This document shows positions 7,440 to 16,107 of a DNA stretch of 64,000 nt, piece after piece. Location: positions 1-64,000 of the forward strand of contig CADCLN010000007.1 in the NCBI GenBank assembly GCA_902802265.1, written 5' to 3'. A program made the translations under genes and the position numbers. Within the stretch, counting starts at the first letter, position 1; each line of letters opens with the position of its first letter. The notes under the pieces were generated by a model. It searched no databases. It was not told the DNA's origin and saw only the letters and a list, made by a program, of their open reading frames with translations. The DNA is from an uncultured Bacteroidales bacterium (lineage in GTDB: Bacteria > Bacteroidota > Bacteroidia > Bacteroidales > Bacteroidaceae).

Positions 7440-8087
7440 ATGAGCAATAAAGAACCTGGTTATGTCTATATTCTGACCAACCCCAGTTTCCGCGAGGATT
7501 GGGTGAAGATAGGTAAGAGTTCACGTCCTGTGGATGTGAGGAGTAAGGAACTGGACAATACTGCTGTTCCCCTGCCTTTTGAGATATTTGCCACGATGAA
7601 GACCACGAAATACAACGAGGTGGAGAAGTTGGTGCATAAAACTATTGACCGCCTCATAGATTTGCGTATCCGCCAAAACCGTGAGTTCTTCAATGTTGCC
7701 CCACAAATGGCACTCGACATTTTTCGCGATATTGCCAGCACAATAGATGATGCCGAAGTGACGCTCTATGAAGACAACAAGCCCATTGTGGAAAACGAAC
7801 ATAAAGAGCCACAGAAGCGCGAAATGAAACGTCCTCGTTTCAAATTTTCTATGTGTGGCATCAAGATTGGCGAACAAGTTACCTTCGACCCAACGGGACT
7901 TGTCGTGAAAGTAGCCTCTGATGACAGCATCGAATACGAAGGCCGCATTTATAAACTCTCTCCCTTCGTTGGCACTTTCATGCCAGAAGAACACCGCAAC
8001 ACCTCTGGTGCCTATCAAGGTGCCAAGTATTTCTCGTATAACGGGAAGGTGCTTGATGAGATTAGGAAAGAGAAAGAATTATTGTAA
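7440..8087 (+). CDS. GIY-YIG nuclease-like protein with DUF4357-type C-terminal domain
   Basis: A 215-residue protein. The N-terminus has the GYVYILTN (residues 7-14) and VKIGKS (22-27) blocks of the GIY-YIG/T5orf172 fold, followed by a region where ELDNTAVPLPFEI and the NREFFNV motif match the same family. The C-terminal part from about 135 (FKFSMCGIKIGEQVTF...YEGRIYKLSPF...FSYNGKVL) resembles DUF4357, which often accompanies GIY-YIG domains. Such proteins occur with phage, restriction and mobile DNA. A DNA-cleaving role is inferred. The next locus is a decayed gene, consistent with a small accessory patch. Confidence 0.8.
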   Translation: MSNKEPGYVYILTNPSFREDWVKIGKSSRPVDVRSKELDNTAVPLPFEIFATMKTTKYNEVEKLVHKTIDRLIDLRIRQNREFFNVAPQMALDIFRDIASTIDDAEVTLYEDNKPIVENEHKEPQKREMKRPRFKFSMCGIKIGEQVTFDPTGLVVKVASDDSIEYEGRIYKLSPFVGTFMPEEHRNTSGAYQGAKYFSYNGKVLDEIRKEKELL

Positions 8088-8101
8088 AAACATGTATTGA
8101 T

Positions 8102-8326
8102 ATGTCAGAAGATAATATAAGACAGACATTACAAAAATACAAAAGCAAAAGAAGAAGCCAAAACATTTGAAGAGGTCTTGCCACATATGGAATTTTTTTG
8201 TTGACAGTTTTCTTCTTGTGGCTCATCATGCATATGTAGAAGAAGCATATATAAGAGACGCGAGTGCATTCTATGGGGGTTAAGACTAAACTGGACTTTG
8301 AGAATATCTTCGACACACTTTTTTAA
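8102..8326 (+). pseudogene. Decayed short gene with three frameshifts
   Basis: An ATG at 8102 opens MSEDNIRQTLQKY. The sense then continues in a second frame as KAKEEAKTFEEVLPHMEFF, a third as VDSFLLVAHHAYVEEAYIRD, then back to the first as VKTKLDFENIFDTLF followed by TAA at 8324-8326. Together they would give a protein of about 75 residues. Each switch falls at a homopolymer: an A run near 8141, T7 at 8193-8199, and G5 near 8275. The reconstructed protein is charged and helical and I do not recognise it. Either a real pseudogene or a run of homopolymer indel errors would look like this. Confidence 0.5.
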
Positions 8327-8353
8327 TTAGTGATAATAGACTATAACAAACAA

Positions 8354-8731
8354 ATGAAACTGATAGGAAATATTATTTGGATGGTGTTTGGAGGTATTGA
8401 GATTGCATTTGAGTATCTGGTGGCCAGTTTGGTTTTGATGATTACCATTATCGGCATTCCGTTTGGGTTGCAAAGCCTGAAATTGGGGATGCTGGCTTTA
8501 TGGCCTTTCGGGGCGAAGGTGGCGACAAGGCGTGGACAGCCTGGGTGTCTGAGCACGGTGATGAACATTTTGTGGTTCTTCGTGGGTGGCTTCTGGATTT
8601 GTCTGTCGCATCTGTTTTTGGGCGTTGTCTTCTGCCTGACTGTTGTCGGCATTCCGTTTGGGTTGCAGCATTTCAAGTTGGCTCATATCGCCTTGACTCC
8701 TTTTGGGCGTGAGGTGATAGGTGTGTTGTAA
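8354..8731 (+). CDS. YccF domain-containing inner-membrane protein
   Basis: A 125-residue protein made of two copies of the YccF domain. Each ends in the signature VGIPFGLQ.FKL or IGIPFGLQSLKL, and each has hydrophobic segments, giving an integral inner-membrane protein. The ATG at 8354 begins MKLIGNIIWMVFGG, the usual N-terminus; an upstream in-frame GTG would add eight unconserved residues. The function of the family is unknown. Confidence 0.88.
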   Translation: MKLIGNIIWMVFGGIEIAFEYLVASLVLMITIIGIPFGLQSLKLGMLALWPFGAKVATRRGQPGCLSTVMNILWFFVGGFWICLSHLFLGVVFCLTVVGIPFGLQHFKLAHIALTPFGREVIGVL

Positions 8732-8742
8732 GGGGTGGCGGT

Positions 8743-11700
8743 TTATTGCATCCTGCTCAGCCCCTCGTGGCGCACGTTCCATGTGCCGTCTTGTGGAAAG
8801 CCTGGGTTGTTTGCTTCGGGCTGGCCGTCCCATCCGGCACACATCATGGCAATGGCGGTGAGCAGGGATCCGTTGCCTGGCAGGTAGAGGCGCAGGCGGT
8901 CGGCGGTCTGGTAGTTGTGACCAGAAAGGAGGTAACGGTTTTTCGGATGGTCGGAGAGTAGTATGTCGATGGCTGTTTGGGGCTGTCCCAGTCGGGCAGC
9001 TGCCATGGCAATCATGCCGTAGTCCCAGCCCCAAGTGGTGGACCAGAGCCAGTTTTGCAGCACCCAGTCGAGGGTTTGCTGCATTTTCTCTTTTGTGTAC
9101 AGGGCAGGAGGGAGCAGTCCGCAGACGCCTAAGACGGCAGGGTGGTCGGAACGGCTTTTCTGCAGGAAGTCTGCTTCAGAGATGCTGCCTTGCCCTTGTT
9201 GCTCCGGAGGGGTGAAGGGGTCGAATGGGGCGGTTGCTGCCTGATTCTTGAACGGAGCAAGGGGATGTCCTGCGGTGTAGATGCCGTTTTGTTCGGGCAG
9301 GGGAGCCAGATGGTTCAGTATGTCGTCCCATGCCTGGTGGCGTGGCAGTCCTTGCCGTTCACGCCATGTCTGTGCAAGGTTCAGTCCGTAGTGCCAGTAG
9401 GCCAGTTCGAAGGGGTGGTTGCAGGAGAAGTCTTTCGACATGGATTCCTGCATGGCGGTGGAACCTTTGAGGTTGTAGGTTTTTGTGGCCCCAGGGTGCG
9501 TTTGTTTATCTACAAAGTCTGCCATCCACTCGGCTGTCGCTTCCACCAGTTCTGCGTATTGATGTCGTGTGGCCGGTGTGGGCTGGTGGCGGTAGATTTC
9601 TTCTGCCAGATAGATGTAATGTGGCTGTTGCCAAATGAGGAAGGAGCCTGTGTTGGAGGGGGCTTCGCCTGCCCACGGGTCGGTCATCTTCATCCAGCGG
9701 ATGCCTTTGTAGCCTTGTCGCTGGGCGATTTGTCTGGCTACGGGGGCGGCTGTCTGCTTGTACCAGTGGAGCATGGTGGCAAGCACTTCGGGGCGACCCC
9801 AAAGGGAGAAGTGTACGGCGTGCCACCACGCCATTTCCAGATGTGGACGACCGAACCAGGAGTTGTAGGTCAGTCCTGTTTCCTGTGGCGGCATGTGGTT
9901 CGCACAGTTTATCTTTGTGAGGTATTGCGAAAGCACGACGCGGCGTTCCAGTTCCTGGGCGCGTGGGTCGGTGCAGCGTGAGAAGTCCACCACGCCGCCG
10001 CTCTGCCAGAATGTACGCCATGCTTGCCCGATGGATTTCATCTGCTGGTCGTAGTGGAAAGGGATCGGGACGGCGGGGCGTTCCGAATAGGTGGCTTGGA
10101 ATGTCAGCACGGGGGCATGGGTCTTTAGCAGGAATGTGTGTGGGGCTGCTTCCGTCAGCGTGGCTTCTCCCTCCCATTGCAGGGTGAGGTAGTAGCGTGT
10201 GTCGTCGAGTGTGTGTTCTATGACGGCGGAATGGTGGTCTTCCTGAAGAATCTGCGACTGGTGCTTTTCGGGCTGGGTCCAGTCGGCGGCATCGTCGGCG
10301 TGTTGGCCTGTGGGATAGGGAAAACGGATGCTGACGACGGCGCGATGGTCGGTCAGCAGGGGGCTTTTGATGCGATAAACCACGGCATCGCGGTCTTGCA
10401 GACAGGCTGTAGTCACTTCCACGGTTTCGCTGTCTGCTGTGAAGTTCGACTGAATGGTGCCGTCCCAGAGTTTCAGTTCTTGGTGGATGTTGCTGAGGTT
10501 TTCTATGCTCAGGGTTTCTTGCTGTTTGCCTAGCAGGGAGAGTCCGATGCAGCCGAGGTTCAGCCGATGGGGATTCGACCGGAAGTAGTGGGTTGCCGCC
10601 TGTGGGCGACCGCCTTGTTTGTATTCCACGGCATACACTTCTGCGTGTGTCGAGTGTGGAAAATGGATTGTCCGCTGCGTTTCGGCCTCTGTGAGGTTTT
10701 CTGTGTTGGGGAATCTGTGCCAGCCCCAGTCGGACATGGCTGTGAGGGGTATGCCGTCTTTGTAGTGGTCGGGGAAGGTCTGGAGGCCTGTCACATCGAC
10801 CGTCGTGGCAAAGTGTCCGTTGCCCACGGTAAGTGCAGCCAGGGGGTCGGCTTTGCTGACGAGGGGATGGTTGCGGCTGACGACGGCTTTTCGGTCAATG
10901 GGCATGTGGGAGGTTTCGGTGTCGTAGCCTAATTGCTCCATTTCGAGCGATGCCCAGATGAAGGGGCCGATGCCTTTGGCGTCGTTGTCGCGGATGGGTT
11001 CGGAAAGGTAGTAGGAGAACGACCCGTCGCGCCGTCTGTTCTCCTTCACGTCAGGGGCTGCCTTTAGGACTTTCTCGCTCAGTCCAGGACCCAGTCCGGC
11101 TACGGCGCAGCACTGTGTCAGCGAAAGGGTTGTGTCTGCGTTCACTCGGATAAACCGATTCAGGATGCCACGGTAGGCTCGGATGCCTGCGTCGCGATAT
11201 TCGCTGCCCACATAGCCTTTGCGATAGGCTTTCAGCAGGGCGTAGGTAAACATCGCCGAACAGGTGGATTCCAGGTAGTTGCCTTCACGGTCGGGGGAGT
11301 CCATCACCTGGTACCATACGCCTGAAGCCTTGTCTTGCCATCGCACAATGGCTGCCAAGTCTTTTTGCAGCACAGCGACGACTTCTTTCCGCCGTGGGTA
11401 GTCTGTGGGCAGGGCATCCAGCAGTTCCACCAAAGCCATGGTGAACCAGCCTTGTGCCCGTCCCCAGCAATGCTGGCTCAGTCCTGTCTGCTTGTCGGCC
11501 CAGAACATTTCGTGGGTTTCGTCCCAGGCGTGGCGGTTCAGCCCTGTCTTTTCGTCCAAAGTGCGTCGGTAGGTTGTCTGGATTTGGTTGACGGCATCGT
11601 CGTATATCTTCTGTGCTTCGTCGGGGTTTTTCAGCATGGAAGCTGTCAGCACGTAGTAGGGCAGTCCCATGAAGATGCCGTCGAGCCACACCTGGTAGCT

Positions 11701-13638
11701 GTAGATGGCTTTGTGCCAGAAGACGCCGTCTGCTGTGGTGCGTGGCTGGTGTTCTAATTGGCGGAGCAGGAGGTTTAATGAAGAATGAAGAATGAAGAAT
11801 GAAGAATCTGGTGGTGCTGTGCTGTTTGAAGGTCTATTCTTCATTCTTCGTTCTTCATTCTTCATTTCTTGATACATTCTTGCCACGAAATGTCCGGTGC
11901 GGATGTTGTCGAGGTTGTAGTCTTCCAGTTTGTAGCCGCGAATGTCGCCCTTGGGGGTAATCATCGTGTCAATGTACATCTGGCAGTAGTCCCAGATGGG
12001 CTGACCGCCGTAGCGCAGGTAGGTGTCGAGCATGGACTCCAGTTCGATGCCCATCACGTAGCTCCACTTGGGTTTTGTGGAGAAGTCCAGCAGGAAACTT
12101 TTCGGTGTGCGCTTCATTTCGGAGTAGGTCATCCATTCGCTGTAATGCTTGTAGGGCTTCTCTTGCAGGGTGAGCGAACCGTTGATGAGGAGGTGGTCAA
12201 ACCGAATGTCGCGTGTCTTTCCTGTCAGGCTGTTGCCCTGCTGCACGCCGTCGAAGCGACAGTTTCTGACGGTCACGTCGTGTACAAAGACGTCTTCGTT
12301 CAGTCCGATGATTTGCACGCCGTATTTCGACCGCTGGCAGGTTACGTTTTCCATCAGTACATGGCGCACGGTGGGGTAGTTGCCACGGCAGCAGATTTCG
12401 CCTGGTTCGTAGTCCAGGTTGATTTTCAGTACCGACTCGCTGCATTGTCCCACCTGAATGTTGCGCATGAAGATGTTCTCAATCACGCCGCCCCGACAGG
12501 AGTTTGTCTTGATGCGCAGCACACGGTCGAGGTTGGGCGAGTCCATCACGCAGTCGTGGGCAAACACGTTTTTGCAGCCACCGCTGATTTCCGAACCGAT
12601 GACCACGCCGCCATGTCCGTTCTTCATGGTGCATCGGCGGACGATGATGTTCTGGCTTGCCATGCCGCGTCGCCGTCCGTCGCTGTTGCGTCCGCTCTTG
12701 ATGGCTATGCAGTCGTCGCCTGTGTTGAAGTAGCAGTCTTCTATCAGTACTCGGTTGCACGACTCGGGGTCGCAGCCGTCGCCGTTGGGACCGTCGTTCT
12801 CAATGCGTACACGCCGTACCGTCACGTCCTGGCATTTCAGCGGATGCAGCACCCAGAAGGGGGATCGCAGCAGGGTTACATCTTCAATCAGCACACGCTC
12901 GCATTGGTTCAGTCCCACCAGTTGCGGACGTAAGCCGTCTTTCGCCTCGAAGGTGCGCTCCGATGTTCGTCTGCCTTTTCCGTCTGTCATCGGGATGCCG
13001 TCTTCACCGTTCTGCAACAAGCGTGCCCTTGCACCCAGTTTCTGACTGACGATGCCTTCTTTCCATCCGTATTTCGTGGCACCGCACCAGGGCCACCATG
13101 TCTGCCTGTCTGCACCGCCGTCAATGGTGCCCTTGCCCGTGATGGCAATGTCCTTTGCTTTGAAGGCATAGATGCAGGGCGAAAGGTTGTAGCAGTCGAG
13201 TCCTTCCCACGATGTTTCCACAATGGGGTAGAGTTGGGGCTGGAACACAAACTCCAGTACGGCGTCTTCCTCTACGACCAAGTTCACGCCGCTTTTCAGG
13301 GCAATGGATCCTGTGAGGAATCGCTTTCCTCGAGGCACGACGACCCTGCCGCCGCCAGCTTTGGCACATTTGTCGACGGCCTTCTGAATGGCTTTCTGGT
13401 TTTTTGCTGCCACCGACTGTTCGGCAGGCATGGAAGCAGAAGTCATGCCGTCCACAGCCTTGCTGACTTCGTTGCTGGTAGCTCCAAATTTTGTGATGAC
13501 AAATTCCTGCGTCTTTGCCCAGGGCAGTTGGATGCTTTGCTCAATCTGTCGATACACAGTCTCGTCCCATTGTTCTTCGGCCATGGCCAGACCGAAGCTC
13601 CACAGGAACATGGATAGGAAAAGAATTGTCTGTTTCAT
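8743..13638 (-). CDS. Secreted three-module pectin enzyme: GH28 + GH105 + C-terminal glycosidase-like module
   Basis: A 1631-residue protein with signal peptide MKQTILFLSMFLWSFGLAMA. Residues about 45-510 are a GH28 polygalacturonase-type beta-helix; the catalytic blocks NGDGCD, GDDCIAIKSG (about 305), GHGGVVIGSE and RIKT are all present. Residues about 540-905 are a GH105 unsaturated-rhamnogalacturonyl hydrolase, with FWHKAIYSYQVWLDGIFMG and DKQTGLSQHCWGRAQGWF. From about 920 to the end is a third (alpha/alpha)6-like module (VGNGHFATTVDVTGLQTFP, WHAVHFSLWGRP) whose family I cannot number. Together these could take an unsaturated pectin or rhamnogalacturonan oligomer down in the periplasm. 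The start at 13638 follows the signal peptide. The GH105 part carries a repeat-derived insertion (residues about 589-621). Confidence 0.9.
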   Translation of the reverse strand: MKQTILFLSMFLWSFGLAMAEEQWDETVYRQIEQSIQLPWAKTQEFVITKFGATSNEVSKAVDGMTSASMPAEQSVAAKNQKAIQKAVDKCAKAGGGRVVVPRGKRFLTGSIALKSGVNLVVEEDAVLEFVFQPQLYPIVETSWEGLDCYNLSPCIYAFKAKDIAITGKGTIDGGADRQTWWPWCGATKYGWKEGIVSQKLGARARLLQNGEDGIPMTDGKGRRTSERTFEAKDGLRPQLVGLNQCERVLIEDVTLLRSPFWVLHPLKCQDVTVRRVRIENDGPNGDGCDPESCNRVLIEDCYFNTGDDCIAIKSGRNSDGRRRGMASQNIIVRRCTMKNGHGGVVIGSEISGGCKNVFAHDCVMDSPNLDRVLRIKTNSCRGGVIENIFMRNIQVGQCSESVLKINLDYEPGEICCRGNYPTVRHVLMENVTCQRSKYGVQIIGLNEDVFVHDVTVRNCRFDGVQQGNSLTGKTRDIRFDHLLINGSLTLQEKPYKHYSEWMTYSEMKRTPKSFLLDFSTKPKWSYVMGIELESMLDTYLRYGGQPIWDYCQMYIDTMITPKGDIRGYKLEDYNLDNIRTGHFVARMYQEMKNEERRMKNRPSNSTAPPDSSFFILHSSLNLLLRQLEHQPRTTADGVFWHKAIYSYQVWLDGIFMGLPYYVLTASMLKNPDEAQKIYDDAVNQIQTTYRRTLDEKTGLNRHAWDETHEMFWADKQTGLSQHCWGRAQGWFTMALVELLDALPTDYPRRKEVVAVLQKDLAAIVRWQDKASGVWYQVMDSPDREGNYLESTCSAMFTYALLKAYRKGYVGSEYRDAGIRAYRGILNRFIRVNADTTLSLTQCCAVAGLGPGLSEKVLKAAPDVKENRRRDGSFSYYLSEPIRDNDAKGIGPFIWASLEMEQLGYDTETSHMPIDRKAVVSRNHPLVSKADPLAALTVGNGHFATTVDVTGLQTFPDHYKDGIPLTAMSDWGWHRFPNTENLTEAETQRTIHFPHSTHAEVYAVEYKQGGRPQAATHYFRSNPHRLNLGCIGLSLLGKQQETLSIENLSNIHQELKLWDGTIQSNFTADSETVEVTTACLQDRDAVVYRIKSPLLTDHRAVVSIRFPYPTGQHADDAADWTQPEKHQSQILQEDHHSAVIEHTLDDTRYYLTLQWEGEATLTEAAPHTFLLKTHAPVLTFQATYSERPAVPIPFHYDQQMKSIGQAWRTFWQSGGVVDFSRCTDPRAQELERRVVLSQYLTKINCANHMPPQETGLTYNSWFGRPHLEMAWWHAVHFSLWGRPEVLATMLHWYKQTAAPVARQIAQRQGYKGIRWMKMTDPWAGEAPSNTGSFLIWQQPHYIYLAEEIYRHQPTPATRHQYAELVEATAEWMADFVDKQTHPGATKTYNLKGSTAMQESMSKDFSCNHPFELAYWHYGLNLAQTWRERQGLPRHQAWDDILNHLAPLPEQNGIYTAGHPLAPFKNQAATAPFDPFTPPEQQGQGSISEADFLQKSRSDHPAVLGVCGLLPPALYTKEKMQQTLDWVLQNWLWSTTWGWDYGMIAMAAARLGQPQTAIDILLSDHPKNRYLLSGHNYQTADRLRLYLPGNGSLLTAIAMMCAGWDGQPEANNPGFPQDGTWNVRHEGLSRMQ
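11777..11866. repeat. Inverted AATGAAG heptad arrays inside a coding sequence
   Basis: Four copies of AATGAAG (11777-11804 plus AAT) and four inverted copies ATTCTTC/GTTCTTC (11836-11863 plus ATT) face each other across 28 bases. They could form a stem of about 31 bp. They are read in frame within the pectinase as MKNEERRMKN...SSFFILHSS, between two conserved GH105 segments. Confidence 0.9.
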
Positions 13639-13665
13639 GGTGGGGGGATATTGAATGAAAAATGA

Positions 13666-13831
13666 CCACAGATTACACGGATTATATTTTATAAGAAACA
13701 CGGATTAAACAAATTAAACGGATTTTGGAATTTACAATCCATTCGATGTTCAAAAAAATCCGTTAAATCCGTTTAATCGTTCCGCAGGAACTTGTTGATT
13801 AAAAACATAAAAAATCTGTGTAGTCCGTGGT
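13666..13831. repeat. MITE-like non-coding element, copy B
   Basis: About 166 bases with ends CCACAGATTACACGGATT and AATCTGTGTAGTCCGTGG, an imperfect inverted pair. The interior holds AATCGTTCCGCAGGAACTTG and its flanks, shared with copy A (4131-4343) in opposite orientation. It fills the gap between the acidic-tailed protein gene and the pectinase, so it probably lies in the pectinase 5' region. Confidence 0.7.
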
Positions 13832-13884
13832 GAAAAGGAAGAATGAAGATTTTGATGGTGTTGTATTGCCCGAAGGTAGTGACT

Positions 13885-14697
13885 TCATCTTATTTCGTCT
13901 TCGTCGTCATCTTCGTCATTGTCGGCTTCTTCGATGTCTTCGATGTCTTCGATTTCCGGTGTGACATTGTCCAGGTCGAGATCTTCGTCCTCGTCCTCAT
14001 CCTCATCCTCGTCGTTGTCGTTGGGCAAATCGTCCAGGTCGTCGTCATCCTCCTCGTCGTTTTCTCTGTCCATCAGGTCTTCATCGTCATCTTTGATGGA
14101 GAAGTCCATTTTCACCTTCTCAACCTTTGGTTTGGGTTTCAGGAAAATGGCTTCAATCCAGCCGCCACGTTCAATCTCCAGCACCTCGTAGCCATCTTCT
14201 ATGCGGCGGTCGATGATGCCTCCCTCTCGGTGCATGACCCTTTCGGGCAGGGTGCTGCAATCCACAAAGAACATGCTCTCGATGATGTCCTGAATGCTGA
14301 GTGGCAGGCCCTTCCATCCTGTGCCCATGTTTCGCTTGATAAGGTCCAGCACATCGAGGGCATCCAGATGCTGAATGTTCTCCAGCGTCAAGTCGGTGAT
14401 TTTCTTGATGGCGTGTTTCCTGATGGCAATGGCATCCACTTCTCCTTCGCTGGGATAAGAGAAAATTTCGTAATGCTGGTTTTCCAGTCTTTTGACTGCT
14501 TCCTCGTCGGTGCGGTCAAGGAATTTGATGTCGAAGACGGTGCGGATGATGTTCATGTAGTGTTTTTCCATCTCTGCATAATCTTCTTCCTTCTTTCCCT
14601 CCACAAGCATAGAGGCGAGTTCGCTTTCAGTCACAGTCCATACATTACCCTTTGAAAGTTCGTCGAGTGTCATTTGATGCTTTTCTTTCATAATCAT
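13885..14697 (-). CDS. Hypothetical protein with long acidic C-terminal tail
   Basis: A 270-residue protein I cannot assign. Residues 1-195 are mixed alpha/beta, containing a helical TLDELSKGNVWTVTESELAS start and a segment FVDCSTLPERVMHREGGIID. From about 200 to the end the sequence is a disordered tail of almost only Asp and Glu. There is no signal peptide or membrane segment, so it is probably cytoplasmic. A TATTTTTGC promoter lies 85 bases upstream. Two ATGs (14697 and 14691) are possible. Similar acidic tails occur on ObgE and the AAA ATPase in this window. Confidence 0.8.
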   Translation of the reverse strand: MIMKEKHQMTLDELSKGNVWTVTESELASMLVEGKKEEDYAEMEKHYMNIIRTVFDIKFLDRTDEEAVKRLENQHYEIFSYPSEGEVDAIAIRKHAIKKITDLTLENIQHLDALDVLDLIKRNMGTGWKGLPLSIQDIIESMFFVDCSTLPERVMHREGGIIDRRIEDGYEVLEIERGGWIEAIFLKPKPKVEKVKMDFSIKDDDEDLMDRENDEEDDDDLDDLPNDNDEDEDEDEDEDLDLDNVTPEIEDIEDIEEADNDEDDDEDEIR

Positions 14698-14782
14698 TTT
14701 TGCGGTTCTGTGGTCTTGCAGTTTTGTGGTTTGCAGGCTTTATGCCGTACAACCCAATCACCGTAAAACCGTTTTTTCGGTT

Positions 14783-14791
14783 GCAAAAATA
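14783..14791 (-). promoter_or_regulatory. -7 promoter element TATTTTTGC (complement)
   Basis: GCAAAAATA on the plus strand reads TATTTTTGC toward the acidic-tailed protein gene. Confidence 0.5.
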
Positions 14792-14877
14792 CTACTTTTA
14801 TTTGGACCAGGCAACATCTTTTCTGTTTTCAGTGACTAAAATGCTTGTATTTTTGCTGTATAATTGTAAATAATGTG

Positions 14878-14886
14878 TAACTTTGC
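14878..14886 (+). promoter_or_regulatory. -7 promoter element TAACTTTGC for AICAR formyltransferase
   Basis: TAACTTTGC lies 20 bases upstream of the ATG at 14907. A TTTTTG about 22 bases further upstream could serve as the -33 element. Confidence 0.7.
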
Positions 14887-14906
14887 ACACAAAAACTCAA
14901 TTTGTC

Positions 14907-16088
14907 ATGAAAGAAATACCATTGAAGTATGGTTGTAATCCCAACCAAAAGCCTTCACGTGTTTACATGGAAGAAGGCGAACTGCCCATCGAAGTGCTCT
15001 CTGGCCGTCCTGGCTACATTAACCTATTGGATGCGCTTAATGCGTGGCAACTTGTCAAGGAACTGAAGGCTGCTACAGGGTTGCCTGCCGCTGCTAGTTT
15101 TAAGCATGTCAGTCCGGCAGGAGCCGCTGTTGGCATTCCCCTGAGCGATACGTTGAAGAAGATATATTTTGTCGATGACGTAAAAGTGCCGCTTTCACCC
15201 ATTGCCACAGCATACGCTCGGGCACGTGGAGCTGACCGTATGTCCAGCTACGGCGATTTCATTGCCTTGAGTGACACTTGCGACGAGGCTACCGCACTGC
15301 TTATCAAACGCGAAGTCAGCGACGGCATCATTGCACCAGGCTACACAGAGGAAGCACTCGCCATCCTGCGTGAAAAGCGTAAAGGTACGTATAATGTTAT
15401 CCAGATAGACCCTGACTACAAGCCTGCACCCATTGAGCGCAAGCAGGTGTTTGGTGTCACCTTTGAACAGGGCAGAAACGAGATAGACCTTACGGGCGAC
15501 AACCTTTTCGAGAACATTCCAACCCAGAACAAGCACTTTACAGCGGAAGCCAAACGCGACTTGAAGATTGCGCTTATCACACTGAAATACACCCAGTCCA
15601 ATTCTGTCTGCTATGTGAAGGACGGTCAAGCCATCGGCATTGGTGCAGGGCAGCAGAGCCGCATCCACTGCACTCGTCTGGCAGGCAACAAGGCCGACAT
15701 CTGGTGGCTGCGTCAGTGTCCGAAGGTGATGGCTTTGCCTTTTAAGGAAGGTATTCGTCGTGCTGACCGCGACAACACCATCGATGTCTATATTGGCGAC
15801 GAATATGAAGATGTATTGCGTGAAGGCACCTGGCAGCAGTTCTTCACCGAGAAGCCTGAACCGCTGACAATGGAAGAAAAGAAAGCATGGCTTGCCAAGA
15901 ACACCGATGTATGCCTGGGCAGTGATGCGTTCTTCCCCTTTGGCGACAACATCGAGCGTGCCCACAAGTCGGGTGTGCAATACATTGCTCAGGCTGGTGG
16001 TTCTGTGCGCGACGACCATGTTATCGACACCTGCGACAAATACAATATTGCAATGGCCTTCACCGGCATCCGGCTATTCCATCATTAA
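14907..16088 (+). CDS. Stand-alone AICAR formyltransferase (PurH C-terminal domain type)
   Basis: A 393-residue enzyme that converts AICAR and 10-formyl-THF to FAICAR in purine synthesis. It corresponds only to the transformylase half of PurH: it starts MKEIPLKYGCNPNQKPSRVY and includes the SFKHVSPAGAA catalytic Lys-His block and the IGAGQQSRIHCTRLAG motif; the IMP cyclohydrolase half is absent. This single-domain form of about 390 residues is known from Bacteroidota and some Firmicutes. The cyclohydrolase must be encoded elsewhere. A start at 14883 is excluded because it overlaps the promoter element. A small basic ORF follows after 19 bases. Confidence 0.93.
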   Translation: MKEIPLKYGCNPNQKPSRVYMEEGELPIEVLSGRPGYINLLDALNAWQLVKELKAATGLPAAASFKHVSPAGAAVGIPLSDTLKKIYFVDDVKVPLSPIATAYARARGADRMSSYGDFIALSDTCDEATALLIKREVSDGIIAPGYTEEALAILREKRKGTYNVIQIDPDYKPAPIERKQVFGVTFEQGRNEIDLTGDNLFENIPTQNKHFTAEAKRDLKIALITLKYTQSNSVCYVKDGQAIGIGAGQQSRIHCTRLAGNKADIWWLRQCPKVMALPFKEGIRRADRDNTIDVYIGDEYEDVLREGTWQQFFTEKPEPLTMEEKKAWLAKNTDVCLGSDAFFPFGDNIERAHKSGVQYIAQAGGSVRDDHVIDTCDKYNIAMAFTGIRLFHH

Positions 16089-16107
16089 CCTATTTCCCCA
16101 GACCATT

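Noticed and set aside
7252..7443. Possible 63-residue protein before the GIY-YIG gene
   Set aside because: It runs across the promoter element at 7394-7402 and shows no protein-like pattern.
11869..12933. Long plus-strand frames opposite the pectinase and other large minus-strand genes
   Set aside because: Antisense shadows; no start signal, and the minus strand has clear enzyme motifs.
13919..14191. Serine-rich plus-strand frames opposite acidic tails (also opposite 49230-49667)
   Set aside because: Antisense shadows of Asp/Glu-rich codons, which read as Ser/Val/Phe in the other frames.
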